Shown here piece by piece: positions 1-8,202 of a stretch of 28,346 bases of DNA (position 1 is the first letter of the stretch; each line of letters begins with the position of its first letter). The DNA comes from Tidjanibacter sp. (lineage in GTDB: Bacteria; Bacteroidota; Bacteroidia; Bacteroidales; Rikenellaceae). The position numbers were made by a program, and so were the translations under genes. The stretch is from the NCBI GenBank assembly GCA_017630115.1, contig JAGBVY010000050.1, positions 1 through 28,346 on the forward strand, in the 5' to 3' direction. The notes beneath the pieces are model-generated. The model worked only from the letters and a program-made list of their open reading frames with translations. It was not told the DNA's origin and searched no databases.

Positions 1-16
1 ATGGCAAATTTGCCAT
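1..16. repeat. Perfect 16-bp palindrome
   Basis: The first 16 bases read ATGGCAAATTTGCCAT, which equals its own reverse complement. It lies just downstream of the 3' end of the minus-strand tRNA-Thr and could form a short hairpin of 6 bp with a 4-base loop. No T-tract follows inside the window, so a terminator role cannot be judged. It is cut by the window edge and may be part of a longer element. Confidence 0.5.
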
Positions 17-29
17 CCCTTGTGTCGTG

Positions 30-102
30 AGCCGAAAGCGGGACTCGAACCCGCGACCTTTTCATTACGAGTGAAACGCTCTACCACCTGAGCTATTTCG
101 GC
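30..102 (-). tRNA. tRNA-Thr (anticodon CGT)
   Basis: Read on the minus strand, the sequence folds as a complete cloverleaf. The 7-bp acceptor stem is GCCGAAA paired with TTTCGGC. The D-arm contains GGTGGTAGAGC. The anticodon stem TTTCA/TGAAA encloses the loop CTCGTAA, giving anticodon CGT, which reads the threonine codon ACG. The T-arm is GCGGG, loop TTCGAGT, CCCGC. The discriminator base is T and the CCA end is not encoded. A TATCTTTG -7 box lies 35 bp upstream of the 5' end. Confidence 0.95.
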
Positions 103-136
103 ACCCTCACTGATGTCGTTTCGGTTTTATCGACCG

Positions 137-144
137 CAAAGATA
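137..144 (-). promoter_or_regulatory. -7 promoter element of tRNA-Thr
   Basis: On the minus strand this reads TATCTTTG, an exact match to the Bacteroidota sigma-70 -7 consensus TAnnTTTG, 35 bp upstream of the tRNA-Thr 5' end. No TTG -33 element is seen at the usual 19-20 bp spacing. Confidence 0.6.
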
Positions 145-149
145 CAACG

Positions 150-186
150 CAAAGTTGAAAGTTGAAAATTGAAAGTTGAAAATTTT
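150..186. repeat. Short GTTGAAA/ATTGAAA tandem repeat
   Basis: The heptamer GTTGAAA and close variants such as ATTGAAA occur about five times in a row just upstream of the tRNA-Thr promoter. The rest of the spacer up to 364 holds a repeated CCCCAAACAAC motif (about 208 and 230) and nothing I can call as a gene. Confidence 0.6.
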
Positions 187-364
187 ATGCAGCCATCGCT
201 GTTTTGTCCCCAAACAACAGCAAGCTCCGCCCCCAAACAACAAACCCACCCTACGGCCAAAATGGTCGCAAAGTGGGGTTTTGTAGCAATATCAGGGCCC
301 GTCAGAATCGAACCATTATCGACAGATTGGGGGATAATTTTCGTCGGCCCAACCGAGCGCGCGG

Positions 365-1336
365 TTACTGCAATTTTATATCCTCAATCGACACAAGTTT
401 ATTGACAATAGCATAGATTGTCAGGCCCGCCGGAGTGTGAATCTGCAACTTCGAGGTGATGTTGCGACGGTGGGTGGTGACGGTGTGTACCGAGAGGCAC
501 AACTCATCGGCTATCTCCTTGCTGGTTAATCCCTTAGCAATACAGGCTATAATCTCTTTTTCGCGCTTGCTGAGCTGCTCCTGAGAGTCGTCCTGCTCAC
601 AAACATCATCCTCGCCGTAGCCCGCTCCACAACTGATGAGCGACTGCTCGGCCCTCTTTACGGCGGGCACAAAAATGTTGTCCTCCACCAAGCAATGGAG
701 CGCTATGTCGCTCTCGCAGTTGATGATGTCGAACAAGACCGAATGGAGCAAATCGCCGCCGCCCACCTGAGGATAGTAGCGAATTATGACATTCTTCAAC
801 TCAGCCAATTTATCGGCCAATCGCGAGTCGCGGTTGGAGTGCTTTGCAGCAAAGGTTTCGATGGTATAATCGCGGTTGAGATACCCCCTCATAAGGGCAT
901 CAACATAGGCAAAGACGGTGGAGTTTTCGTGCTCCATATGGCGACGCACCTCGGCGACATAGTCGTCGTAGAATTTCAAAATCAAGAGCGCAACCTCATC
1001 CTTGCCGGAGCAGTCGATGGCCTCAATCAGCTTGCGTCGTATGGCGGGGAGGTTGAACTCCAAGAACCAAATGTGGGCCTTACGCAGATACTCTATAAGC
1101 TGTGCGAGCGAAATGTTTTGGCTGTCACAATGACGACCACTAGTGAAGTTAGCCACAGCAATAAATGTATCTGTATCAACACCTTGCATCGCACATATAT
1201 CACCTACGGTTTTATCGCCAAAGCCAAGTGGAATACCAAAACGGCTCAGCACAAAAAGCAATGCTCCATTGTCGTCAATAAGGTCTCTCATCTTATCGCC
1301 TGCGCGATATGCCAAGGGTGTGGGTTGGATACTCAT
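365..1336 (-). CDS. RIC/hemerythrin-like di-iron domain fused to LuxR-type HTH regulator
   Basis: This 323-residue protein has three parts. Residues about 15-65 resemble the ScdA_N (DUF542) segment of iron-sulfur repair proteins, but the usual Cys-Cys after the Gly-Ile is replaced by Leu-Gly-Phe-Gly. Residues about 80-225 look like a YtfE/RIC hemerythrin-type four-helix domain: H88, H133 with E137 (HxxxE), H166, and H214 with E218 (HxxxE). The order and spacing follow the di-iron ligands of E. coli YtfE as I recall them. Residues 255-315 form a LuxR/GerE helix-turn-helix (LSKREKEIIACIAKG, then TSKEIADELCLSVHTV). No REC domain is present. The frame is open 29 codons further upstream, but a TACATTTG -7 box at 1364-1371 lies inside that extension, so I chose the Met at 1336. 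The likely role is a transcription factor responding to NO, oxygen or iron-sulfur damage, which is inference; the target genes are unknown. Confidence 0.85.
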   Translation of the reverse strand: MSIQPTPLAYRAGDKMRDLIDDNGALLFVLSRFGIPLGFGDKTVGDICAMQGVDTDTFIAVANFTSGRHCDSQNISLAQLIEYLRKAHIWFLEFNLPAIRRKLIEAIDCSGKDEVALLILKFYDDYVAEVRRHMEHENSTVFAYVDALMRGYLNRDYTIETFAAKHSNRDSRLADKLAELKNVIIRYYPQVGGGDLLHSVLFDIINCESDIALHCLVEDNIFVPAVKRAEQSLISCGAGYGEDDVCEQDDSQEQLSKREKEIIACIAKGLTSKEIADELCLSVHTVTTHRRNITSKLQIHTPAGLTIYAIVNKLVSIEDIKLQ

Positions 1337-1363
1337 AATTGATTGCGAGTGAAATTTAGTCCA

Positions 1364-1371
1364 CAAATGTA
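1364..1371 (-). promoter_or_regulatory. -7 promoter element of the RIC-LuxR gene
   Basis: On the minus strand this reads TACATTTG, an exact match to TAnnTTTG, 27 bp upstream of the chosen start codon at 1336. It argues against the longer reading frame that begins at 1423. I see no clear -33 TTG. Confidence 0.55.
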
Positions 1372-1481
1372 CGATTTTTTTGGATACTTGCACTACCCTA
1401 TTGTTGGTATTATTGTTCGTCACAAGAGGGAATTCAAAATTATTAGGGAGGTTAGGGGATAGAGCCTATATGCCCTATATG

Positions 1482-1562
1482 CTGGGTTCACTGGGTTTAC
1501 TGGGTTTACTGAGACTACTCAGTCCTCTCAGTCCTCCCAGTCCTCCCAGTCCTCTCAGCAAC
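1482..1562. repeat. Inverted array of nine 9-bp units
   Basis: Nine consecutive 9-bp units run without a gap. The left units are CTGGGTTCA, CTGGGTTTA twice and CTGAGACTA. The right units are CTCAGTCCT twice, CCCAGTCCT twice and CTCAGCAAC. The left core ACTGGG/ACTGAG is the reverse complement of the right core CCCAGT/CTCAGT, so the array mirrors itself around ACTGAG-ACTA-CTCAGT. It could form a long hairpin of 6-bp stems separated by 3-base mismatches. It lies between the RIC-LuxR promoter and the interspersed-type repeat. The bases before it (1372-1481) are AT-rich with no gene seen. Confidence 0.7.
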
Positions 1563-1723
1563 TAACCTCTCCGTCGCATACGCGACACCTCCCCTGACAT
1601 AGGGGAGGAGTGGTTGTGAGGCGAGAGCAAGGCTTGCGAAGCTGAGGAAACCGCAGTTTACTGAACGTAAATGAGGATTTCCGAAGCAAGCGTAACGCAG
1701 CTATCGCCCACAAGGCACAGCCG
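1563..1723. repeat. Probable interspersed intergenic repeat
   Basis: The segment contains an inverted CCTCCCC...GGGGAGG hairpin, then paired motifs GCTTGCGAAGC...GCAAGC and GTTTAC...GTAAAT. It has no gene-like coding signal. From memory, sequences like this are scattered between genes in many Bacteroidales genomes and give rise to spurious small protein calls. A related hairpin, CCCCTACGCAAGGGG, occurs in the duplicated spacer near 23290. Copy number cannot be judged from one window. Confidence 0.5.
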
Positions 1724-1753
1724 AAAAAAGAGGGGTGGCAAAAGCCACCCCTC
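1724..1753 (-). terminator. Rho-independent terminator of the starch operon
   Basis: On the minus strand a perfect 10-bp stem GAGGGGTGGC/GCCACCCCTC with a TTTT loop is followed directly by six T residues. It begins 25 bp after the stop codon of the SusE/F-like gene, the last gene of the operon. Confidence 0.85.
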
Positions 1754-1777
1754 ACAACTCTTCTATCTAAACACTAA

Positions 1778-3208
1778 TTACTGAATAGTAGCAGTGCCAG
1801 CGTTGAAGTTGAAGGTAGCGGTCTGGCCAGCGGTCAGGCTAACAGCGTTGTCAGCGTTGAAGTCACCAGCGTTGCCACGGTAGATGATAGCGCCGTCCTT
1901 AGCGGAGAACTCCGACTTCCAAGGATCAACACCCTCGAGCTGTACATAAGCGCGGAGAATGCCAGCAGCGGTAGCGGTAGCGGTAGCGGTACCGTCAGCG
2001 TTTACGGTCAAAGCAATCTGACCAGCGTTGGTTGCTTCCCAGCCACCAAATGCATCGCCAAGAGCGAAGAGAGGAGCGGGTTTAACGATAATTTTACCAT
2101 TGTCGTTAGCGTCAACGTAGATGAGGTAGAGACCGTCAGCCTCAACCTTGTTGTTACCAGGAGTTACGAAACCGCTGTTCTCGCCCAGGGTGCAGAAGTC
2201 ACCACTCCACTCCTTAACGCTGCAGAACTTGAACTCGGTGGTGGTGGTCATATAGCGAACTGCCCAGAACAGACCGTCAGCACCGTTTACGGGGGTCATA
2301 GTAACAACGTCAGCCGAATCCCACTTCCAGTCACCAAACTCGTTACCGATGATGTACATATTCTCGGGAACGCTCAGAACGAGGTCAGCAGTTTTCTCCA
2401 TCTTGTAGGAGAACGATTTGTCGAACGAGCCACCAGCGTTCTTGTAGGTCAAGGTAATTTTGTAGATACCTTTCTCCTCAGCAAGGATGTTGGTCTGACC
2501 ACCAGGAGTCATAGTGGGGCCGAGGTTGGTATTGGCCTTAACGTTACCAGCGTCGTCGAGCTGAATCTTCCAGCCGTGACCGTAGGCAAACTTGAAGCCC
2601 TGACCGGCTTTCAAAGCTACCTCCTCGCAAACCCAAGTGATAGTGCCATCCTCAGCGCGGTTCATAGTAGCCTCGGTGAAGCCCCAACCGTTGTTATCGC
2701 CACGGATACCCATACGAGCGGGAGCAACAAGGATAAGAGGATTGTTCAGGTCACCGCCAAGGTTCTGATCGAGAACGATGTGGTAGAAACCAGTCTCCTC
2801 AACCTGCATTGCGGGAGCGTCAGCACCTACAACCAATACACCACGACGGAAAGCATCGCGGGGCTGGTCGCCATCACCCTCGGGAAGGTGAGTAGGAACC
2901 TCCAAAGCCGAGCTGTAACGAGTTGCCTCGCCAGCTGCATAATATACGAGCTCGAAATCTTTACCGCCCTCGAGCCATACATATTTCTCGAACATACCGT
3001 TACGGGTGGTTACGTCAACCTCGTTGATACCAGCAGCCATACCCCACTCAGCAGTGATTTCGGTTGCGCCAGTAGCCTCGCCAGTTACATAGAAACCATC
3101 CTCAACAATGTTGTCAAAACCATTGTTGATTGGGTCTTTGTCATCTCCGCAAGCGGTGAAGCCTGCCATAAGTGCCATAGCACTCAGAAAATAAAGTACT
3201 TTTTTCAT
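1778..3208 (-). CDS. SusE/SusF-like starch-binding outer-membrane lipoprotein
   Basis: This 476-residue protein starts with a lipoprotein signal peptide and lipobox GFTAC (lipidated C20), then an acidic GDDKD stretch typical of surface-exposed Bacteroidota lipoproteins. It appears to hold an N-terminal Ig-like region followed by about three beta-rich modules. One begins at the MGIRGDNNGWGF motif, a second at MYIIGNEFGDWKWD with WAVRYMTTTTEFKFCSVKEW, and a third at FALGDAFGGWEA near the C-terminus. These aromatic-rich motifs are characteristic of SusE/SusF, which bind starch at the cell surface without cutting it. Its length is nearer to B. thetaiotaomicron SusF (485 aa) than SusE (about 387 aa), so I do not choose between them. 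It is the last gene of the operon, 91 bp after susD, and is followed by a strong terminator. Confidence 0.88.
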   Translation of the reverse strand: MKKVLYFLSAMALMAGFTACGDDKDPINNGFDNIVEDGFYVTGEATGATEITAEWGMAAGINEVDVTTRNGMFEKYVWLEGGKDFELVYYAAGEATRYSSALEVPTHLPEGDGDQPRDAFRRGVLVVGADAPAMQVEETGFYHIVLDQNLGGDLNNPLILVAPARMGIRGDNNGWGFTEATMNRAEDGTITWVCEEVALKAGQGFKFAYGHGWKIQLDDAGNVKANTNLGPTMTPGGQTNILAEEKGIYKITLTYKNAGGSFDKSFSYKMEKTADLVLSVPENMYIIGNEFGDWKWDSADVVTMTPVNGADGLFWAVRYMTTTTEFKFCSVKEWSGDFCTLGENSGFVTPGNNKVEADGLYLIYVDANDNGKIIVKPAPLFALGDAFGGWEATNAGQIALTVNADGTATATATAAGILRAYVQLEGVDPWKSEFSAKDGAIIYRGNAGDFNADNAVSLTAGQTATFNFNAGTATIQ

Positions 3209-3299
3209 TTGTGTAATAGTTAATTAAAAAGGGTTTGTTATTAAGTAAAAATTGTGAGTTTTTCTCTCTTAGTCCTTTGTGTAACCTACGCCCTATGGA

Positions 3300-5045
3300 C
3301 TACAAGCCAGTGCTAACGTAGCCGGGGTTCTGAGTCCAATACTTGTTGCCATTCTCGTCGATTTTCGACTTTTCGAGCACCGAGTAGGGGATGGGGAACC
3401 ACTTCAAGTGTTCACCCTTCTTGGTTACATACTGTACGTTGTCGAACTCGCCGAAACGAATCAAGTCCCTACGACGTACAAGCTCCCAAGCGAACTCCCT
3501 ACCACGCTCATCGAGAATCATATCGAGAGTGATTGCGCCATAAGCCTGGGTGAACGAAGCTGCACCATTGTCGTAGGCAAACGCACGTTTGAGCATAGTC
3601 TGGAAGTCGGGCAGACCCTGAGCGCCGCCACCGGCACCACCCCTGAGCGAAGCCTCCTCTTTCATCCAGAGTACATCGGCGTAACGCATCAGCACAAAGT
3701 CGTTCTCGGCCCAAGTGTAGAGACCCTCGCGGTCGAGCTCATACTTAAACATACGAGCACCCGACTGCCAAGTGGTAGCCCTCAGGGGGTCGGTACCATA
3801 GGGGTTAGCACCATTCTCGTCGGTGTAGATCTCCAAGTTGGGAGTAATGTTCCAAGGATTGCCAAACTTATCTTTCAGAATCTTCTCGTTCTTCATATCG
3901 TAAACAGGACCTACAAGCCAGCCCCAACGATGCTTGTTGGCAGTACCCATACCCTCGTTACCGGGGCCACGAACGTCGCGCTCGTTGTAGAGAGCCAAGA
4001 AATCGGGACGAGCCACAAAGCCGTTCCAACCATCCTCTTTCATAGTGCTCCAACCACCATCGGCAGTCTTAACATAGGGCAACGAGAGGTGGAGCATACG
4101 GAGTTTGTTGCTCATCGAGCCGTTCGAGCGAGCGTCGAAGTCGGCAATACCATTCTCAACAATCACAAAGATATTCTCCTTAGAAGCCGAGTTGTCGATG
4201 AGGTAGTTGGCAAAGTAGTCGCTCTCGATACGATACGAACCGCTCTTGATAACCTCGTCGCAGCAACGGATACAGTTGGAGTAGAACGAATCCTCGGTGT
4301 AGGTTGTGGGTTTCTCCACATTCTTAAACACGTTGGTCTGGTCGCAACCAAACGACTCGGCATTCAGATAGAGGCGTGCCAGCAGAGCGTAAGCAAAGCC
4401 CTGAGTCACACGACCATAGTGCTGTGCACGGTTGGCGTCGGTAACAACAGCCATATTGGGGGCGTTGCGCTCCAAGCAAGCAACCAAGTGTGACCACACA
4501 TCCTGAGGCTCCATAAGGGGCTCGGTCTTGTCGGCATACTCCTCCAAGTAGGGAATCCTACCGAAGCAGTCGAACAAGAGGTAGTAGTAGTAGCTACGCA
4601 AAACCTCGGTCTCGCCAATGTACTGCAAATAGACGGTCTCACTCATAGAGTCCTTGTAGTCGTTGAGAGTCTTGATGAGCGAGTTGCACAACACAGCACC
4701 TGCGATAGTTGTATTCCAGATGTTTTTCAAAGCATCGCCGTGGTAGTCCCAAGTGTGGGTGTTAAGGCTGCGCCAGTAACCACCATCACTCCAGTGCTCC
4801 TCGGGGTAGCGTACGGGGCACGCACCCTCATCGGAGGTAAGGAGGTTTACACCCCAATAGCCCCAGTGGTCGTGCATCCATTTCAAATCGGCATAGGCCT
4901 GACCCACCAACAGAGTAACGTTCTCCTCATTGGTCATCATATCCTCAATGGTGGGGTTGCCGTAGTTCTGCTCCTCCAAAAGGTCGTCGCAGGAGGTCAT
5001 CGAAAGGGTGGCTACGGCTGCCAAAATATAAAGTATCTTTTTCAT
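3300..5045 (-). CDS. susD: SusD-like starch-binding outer-membrane lipoprotein
   Basis: This 581-residue protein is the SusD/RagB-family partner of the adjacent SusC porin and would form the lid that captures glycan at the cell surface. I chose the Met at 5045 because it gives a compact signal peptide (MKKILYILAAVATLSMTSC, lipidated C19); an in-frame Met five codons upstream (5060) is possible but less likely. Family hallmarks include the early LLVGQAYADLKWMHDHWGYW segment, YYYYLLFDCFGRIPYL, the TPR-like region with FAYALLARLYLNAE, and the C-terminal MILDERGREFAWELVRRRDLIRFG motif found in nearly all SusD proteins. Its length is close to the classic 551 residues. It starts 18 bp after the susC stop codon, so the two are almost certainly cotranscribed. 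Starch specificity comes from the operon context. Confidence 0.95.
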   Translation of the reverse strand: MKKILYILAAVATLSMTSCDDLLEEQNYGNPTIEDMMTNEENVTLLVGQAYADLKWMHDHWGYWGVNLLTSDEGACPVRYPEEHWSDGGYWRSLNTHTWDYHGDALKNIWNTTIAGAVLCNSLIKTLNDYKDSMSETVYLQYIGETEVLRSYYYYLLFDCFGRIPYLEEYADKTEPLMEPQDVWSHLVACLERNAPNMAVVTDANRAQHYGRVTQGFAYALLARLYLNAESFGCDQTNVFKNVEKPTTYTEDSFYSNCIRCCDEVIKSGSYRIESDYFANYLIDNSASKENIFVIVENGIADFDARSNGSMSNKLRMLHLSLPYVKTADGGWSTMKEDGWNGFVARPDFLALYNERDVRGPGNEGMGTANKHRWGWLVGPVYDMKNEKILKDKFGNPWNITPNLEIYTDENGANPYGTDPLRATTWQSGARMFKYELDREGLYTWAENDFVLMRYADVLWMKEEASLRGGAGGGAQGLPDFQTMLKRAFAYDNGAASFTQAYGAITLDMILDERGREFAWELVRRRDLIRFGEFDNVQYVTKKGEHLKWFPIPYSVLEKSKIDENGNKYWTQNPGYVSTGL

Positions 5046-5063
5046 ATTACTCGCCATCATTTA

Positions 5064-8060
5064 TTAGTTAAAAGTAACATTCAGACCAACCAAGAAGGTA
5101 GCCACGGTGGGATAGAAGCTGGGGTAGCTGATACCGCCGCTCCAAACACCTGTGGTATCAACCTCAGGATCCTGACCGCTATAAGAGGTCAGAGTAAAGA
5201 GGTTCTGAGCAGTCATATATACCCTCAGAGCCTTGATAGAGCTCTTCTCGGGGAGGTTGTGGGTGTAACCAATGGTTACGTTGTCGAGTTTGATGTAGGA
5301 ACCATCTTCGAGGTAGAAATCCGAGAAGTGGCCTTTGTGCGAATAGATGGTGTTGGCGCCATCAACGTCTTTCATAAATACGTTGCTACCCATAGAGGTT
5401 TGAGGACCGTAGGCCCAACGAGTTACGTTCAGCACGTCGTTGCCATATACACCACGGAAGAACATTGTGCAGTCGAAGTTCTTGTAGCGGAAGGTGTTGT
5501 TCCAACCGAAGGTAAACAGAGGCTGTGCGTTGCCAATAACCTGACGGTGTGCGTCGGTTGCCTTGTCGGCGCTCACATAGCCACCCTCGGGAGTCTCAAA
5601 CATCCAAGTGCCGTCGCTCTTCTGACCAGCATACTTATAGCCGTAGAACGAACCTACCGACTCACCCTCAATCAGAATCTGGGTGTTGGTGTTCATAATA
5701 CCGTTCTCACCTACGCCGCCCGAAGTGGTCTGCTTGTAGTTGAAGCCCTTGTCGGGGTCGGAGAGTTTGGTGATATAGTTGCGGTTCAGGGCAATGGTAG
5801 GAGTGGTGCTCCAACTGAAATCGCGGCCACGGATAACCTCAGCGGTGAGGGTAAGCTCCAAACCATAGGATTTCATCTCACCAGCGTTGGCAAGCAGAGT
5901 AGCAAACTGGTAGGGAGGAGTGGGTACCTCGTAGTCCCAGAGCAGGTCGGTGGTGTGACGATAGTAGGCATCGATGCTACCATAGATGCGGTTGTCGTTC
6001 ACAGCGAAGTCCAGACCCATATTGTACTCGTGTTTCTTCTCCCACCTCAGGTCGGGATTGACATTCTGGCTCACACCGTAGGTATATACATACTGGCCAT
6101 TGTACCAGAAAGTACCACCATTGGAGAGCATCGCTACCGAGCGAAGGTCGCTACCGAGGTTGTTACCAGTCACACCATAACCCAAACGGAGTTTCAGGTC
6201 GTTGATGTGGTCGGCGTTCATCATAAACTCCTCGTTGTTGATACGCCAGCCAAACGAAACAGCAGGGAACAGACCCCACTTATTGTTGGCACCAAAGCGC
6301 GACGAACCCTCACGACGGATAGAGGCCGAAAGCAGATACTTGTCGTCGTAGTTGTAGTTCAAACGAGCAAACATAGCAGCGAGGGTGTTGGAGTTGCGCC
6401 ACGAACTAGCATTCAGATAGGTCTTGGTTGCGTCACCGTTGCCAATCTGATAGTATTTAGCATCCTCGGTGGGGAAACCCTTGTTCTCGATGTTCTCGCC
6501 ATCGTAGAGGAAGTGCTGGTAGGAGAAACCAGCCACTGCGCTAACACTGCTATCGCCCCACGACCTAACGTAGTCGGCAGTAATCTCGTAGAGGTTGCTC
6601 TCGCTCATATTGTAGCTACGACCAGCCTTACCCGAACCGGTTGCGTCGGTGTTGATGGTCTTGTTGTACCAGTAGCTACGGTTGTCACCCTCCTCAATAG
6701 CGGCAAAAGCGTTGAACTTCAAGCCCTCGATGGTCTTAACATTGAGGGTAGCTTTGAGCGAGCCACGGAAGAAGTTGCCATTACCATAGGACTCCTTCTG
6801 GTTCATATTCTCCACAGGGTTGGACTCACCGGTACCGGGGGTCATAAAGTAGCCCGAAGGGGTGCTCTCGTCGTAGATAGGATAGGTGGGGTTCAAAATA
6901 GCAGCCTGCTTGAAGTCGCCACAGAAGTAGTCGTTGCGATACTGCATATACGACATATCGTACTGCAACTCCAACCAACCATCCAAAGCCTTCTGCGAAG
7001 CAGCGATTTTGGCGTTGAGCTCCTCACGGTTGGAGACCTTAGCGATACCCTGAGCATCTTTGTACTGCACCGAAGCGCGGTAGTTGAAGTTCTTGGCCGA
7101 ACCCGAAATAGCCACATTGTGATTCTGAGCAACTGCCACCGAGCGGGTCAGAGCGCCCATCCAGTCGGTGCGGTGCTCGTTGTTACCATCCTTATCGGTG
7201 TAAATCGAAGGGGTAATTTTGCCACTCGAAAGCTCTGCCAAATTGACAAACTCCTCGGGGGTAGCCATACCGATGTTGCCATTGCGTACCGAAACAGAGG
7301 CGTAGCCAGCGTACTCAACCGATGTCTGAGCCACGTCGGAGAAGTTGTCACCACGTTTGGTGGTAATGATAATCACACCGTTAGTACCGCGAGTACCATA
7401 GATTGCAGCAGCCGAACCGTCTTTCAATACGTCCATCGAAGCAATCTCATCGGGCGAGATGTTGTCGATATTGCTCACAGGCACACCATCAACAATAAAC
7501 AAAGGCGAGGTACCCGCACCCTTATCGAGGGTGGAGAAACCACGAATCTGCATACTGTAACCGGTGTTGGTAGGGTCACTCGAAGTCTTGATAACATTCA
7601 AACCGGCAACCTTACCCTGCAACAGACCAACGGGGTTGGTCTTGATACCGGCGTTGAAATCCTCCGATTTGATAGAAGCAACAGCACCTGTTACCTCTTT
7701 CTTCTTCTGCGAGCCATAACCAATCATCACAATCTCCTCAATCTGCTGAGCGCTCTGCTCCAAGACAAAGTTGATTGTGGTGCGGCCAGCCACCTCGTCG
7801 TAAGCGTCGGCGTAGCCAATGTAGCTCACCAAGAGGGTAGCATTTTTGTCCACATTGATAGTGTAGGAGCCATCGTAGCTGGTAATAGTTCCCAAGCCGC
7901 TAGCAGCATCCATAACGGTTGCGCCAATGATAGCCTCACCATTGACATCTTTTACAGTACCACTCACCGAGAGTTTCTGTGCAAACGCGCCGCCACACAT
8001 AACCACCAGTGCAAGGGCCAACAAAGATGTCCTCTTAAAACTGAGTAAATGTTTCAACAT
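5064..8060 (-). CDS. susC: SusC-like TonB-dependent starch oligosaccharide porin
   Basis: This 998-residue outer-membrane transporter imports oligosaccharides using TonB energy. It has a Sec signal peptide ending at about residue 27 (CGGAFA), a carboxypeptidase-regulatory-like domain at about 30-105 (LSVSGTVKDVNGEAIIGATV), a TonB-box-like segment at about 109-117 (EEIVMIGYG), and a plug domain at about 120-235. The plug includes the hallmark VDGVPV and SMDVLKDGSAAAIYGTRG motifs. A long beta-barrel follows and ends in an outer-membrane C-terminal signature (final residues LNVTFN). It is full length for the family. It heads the susC-susD-susE/F trio. The 202-bp gap to the upstream malQ holds a palindrome and a possible -7 box, so this trio may have its own promoter in addition to operon read-through. 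Confidence 0.96.
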   Translation of the reverse strand: MLKHLLSFKRTSLLALALVVMCGGAFAQKLSVSGTVKDVNGEAIIGATVMDAASGLGTITSYDGSYTINVDKNATLLVSYIGYADAYDEVAGRTTINFVLEQSAQQIEEIVMIGYGSQKKKEVTGAVASIKSEDFNAGIKTNPVGLLQGKVAGLNVIKTSSDPTNTGYSMQIRGFSTLDKGAGTSPLFIVDGVPVSNIDNISPDEIASMDVLKDGSAAAIYGTRGTNGVIIITTKRGDNFSDVAQTSVEYAGYASVSVRNGNIGMATPEEFVNLAELSSGKITPSIYTDKDGNNEHRTDWMGALTRSVAVAQNHNVAISGSAKNFNYRASVQYKDAQGIAKVSNREELNAKIAASQKALDGWLELQYDMSYMQYRNDYFCGDFKQAAILNPTYPIYDESTPSGYFMTPGTGESNPVENMNQKESYGNGNFFRGSLKATLNVKTIEGLKFNAFAAIEEGDNRSYWYNKTINTDATGSGKAGRSYNMSESNLYEITADYVRSWGDSSVSAVAGFSYQHFLYDGENIENKGFPTEDAKYYQIGNGDATKTYLNASSWRNSNTLAAMFARLNYNYDDKYLLSASIRREGSSRFGANNKWGLFPAVSFGWRINNEEFMMNADHINDLKLRLGYGVTGNNLGSDLRSVAMLSNGGTFWYNGQYVYTYGVSQNVNPDLRWEKKHEYNMGLDFAVNDNRIYGSIDAYYRHTTDLLWDYEVPTPPYQFATLLANAGEMKSYGLELTLTAEVIRGRDFSWSTTPTIALNRNYITKLSDPDKGFNYKQTTSGGVGENGIMNTNTQILIEGESVGSFYGYKYAGQKSDGTWMFETPEGGYVSADKATDAHRQVIGNAQPLFTFGWNNTFRYKNFDCTMFFRGVYGNDVLNVTRWAYGPQTSMGSNVFMKDVDGANTIYSHKGHFSDFYLEDGSYIKLDNVTIGYTHNLPEKSSIKALRVYMTAQNLFTLTSYSGQDPEVDTTGVWSGGISYPSFYPTVATFLVGLNVTFN

Positions 8061-8130
8061 AAGCTATTAGTTGGTTGTTAAATATGTAAAATTATATATT
8101 CTGTTTCGTCTTTTGGACTCTCTCTTGTCT

Positions 8131-8157
8131 ATTTGCCAATTGCTATTGGCAAAAATA
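8131..8157 (-). promoter_or_regulatory. Possible susC promoter -7 box and overlapping 22-bp palindrome
   Basis: A near-ideal operator-like inverted repeat, TTTGCCAAT, four bases, ATTGGCAAA, lies at 8132-8153. On the minus strand TATTTTTG (8150-8157) matches TAnnTTTG and overlaps the palindrome edge, about 90 bp upstream of susC. There is no clear -33 TTG. The arrangement would suit a repressor or activator site, or a 5' leader hairpin; I cannot tell which. It has no T-tract on the minus strand, so it is not a good terminator for malQ. Confidence 0.45.
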
Positions 8158-8202
8158 ACATTTTATAATAATATAGGTATAGTTTCGACGATGTTTGGGT
8201 TG

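Noticed and set aside
281..330. tRNA-like T-arm sequence GGTTCGATTC on the minus strand
   Set aside because: The flanking bases do not pair into a T-stem and no acceptor or anticodon arm is found, so it is not a tRNA or a clear remnant.
1337..1423. Longer N-terminus of the RIC-LuxR protein starting at 1423
   Set aside because: The extension contains the TACATTTG promoter element and a low-complexity MTNNNTNN start; the Met at 1336 is better placed.
1482..1562. Possible CRISPR array
   Set aside because: Units are only 9 bp with no unique spacers and no cas genes are nearby. The 141-bp duplication near 23200 also has just two copies.
1555..1755. 66-codon minus-strand open frame in the intergenic repeat
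   Set aside because: It spans the operon terminator and a dispersed-type repeat, with no plausible start context.
4740..8048. 1,102-codon plus-strand open frame antisense to susC and the start of susD
   Set aside because: It lies on the opposite strand of clear susC/susD genes, has no recognisable domain or signal, and arises from the biased third codon positions of the true genes.
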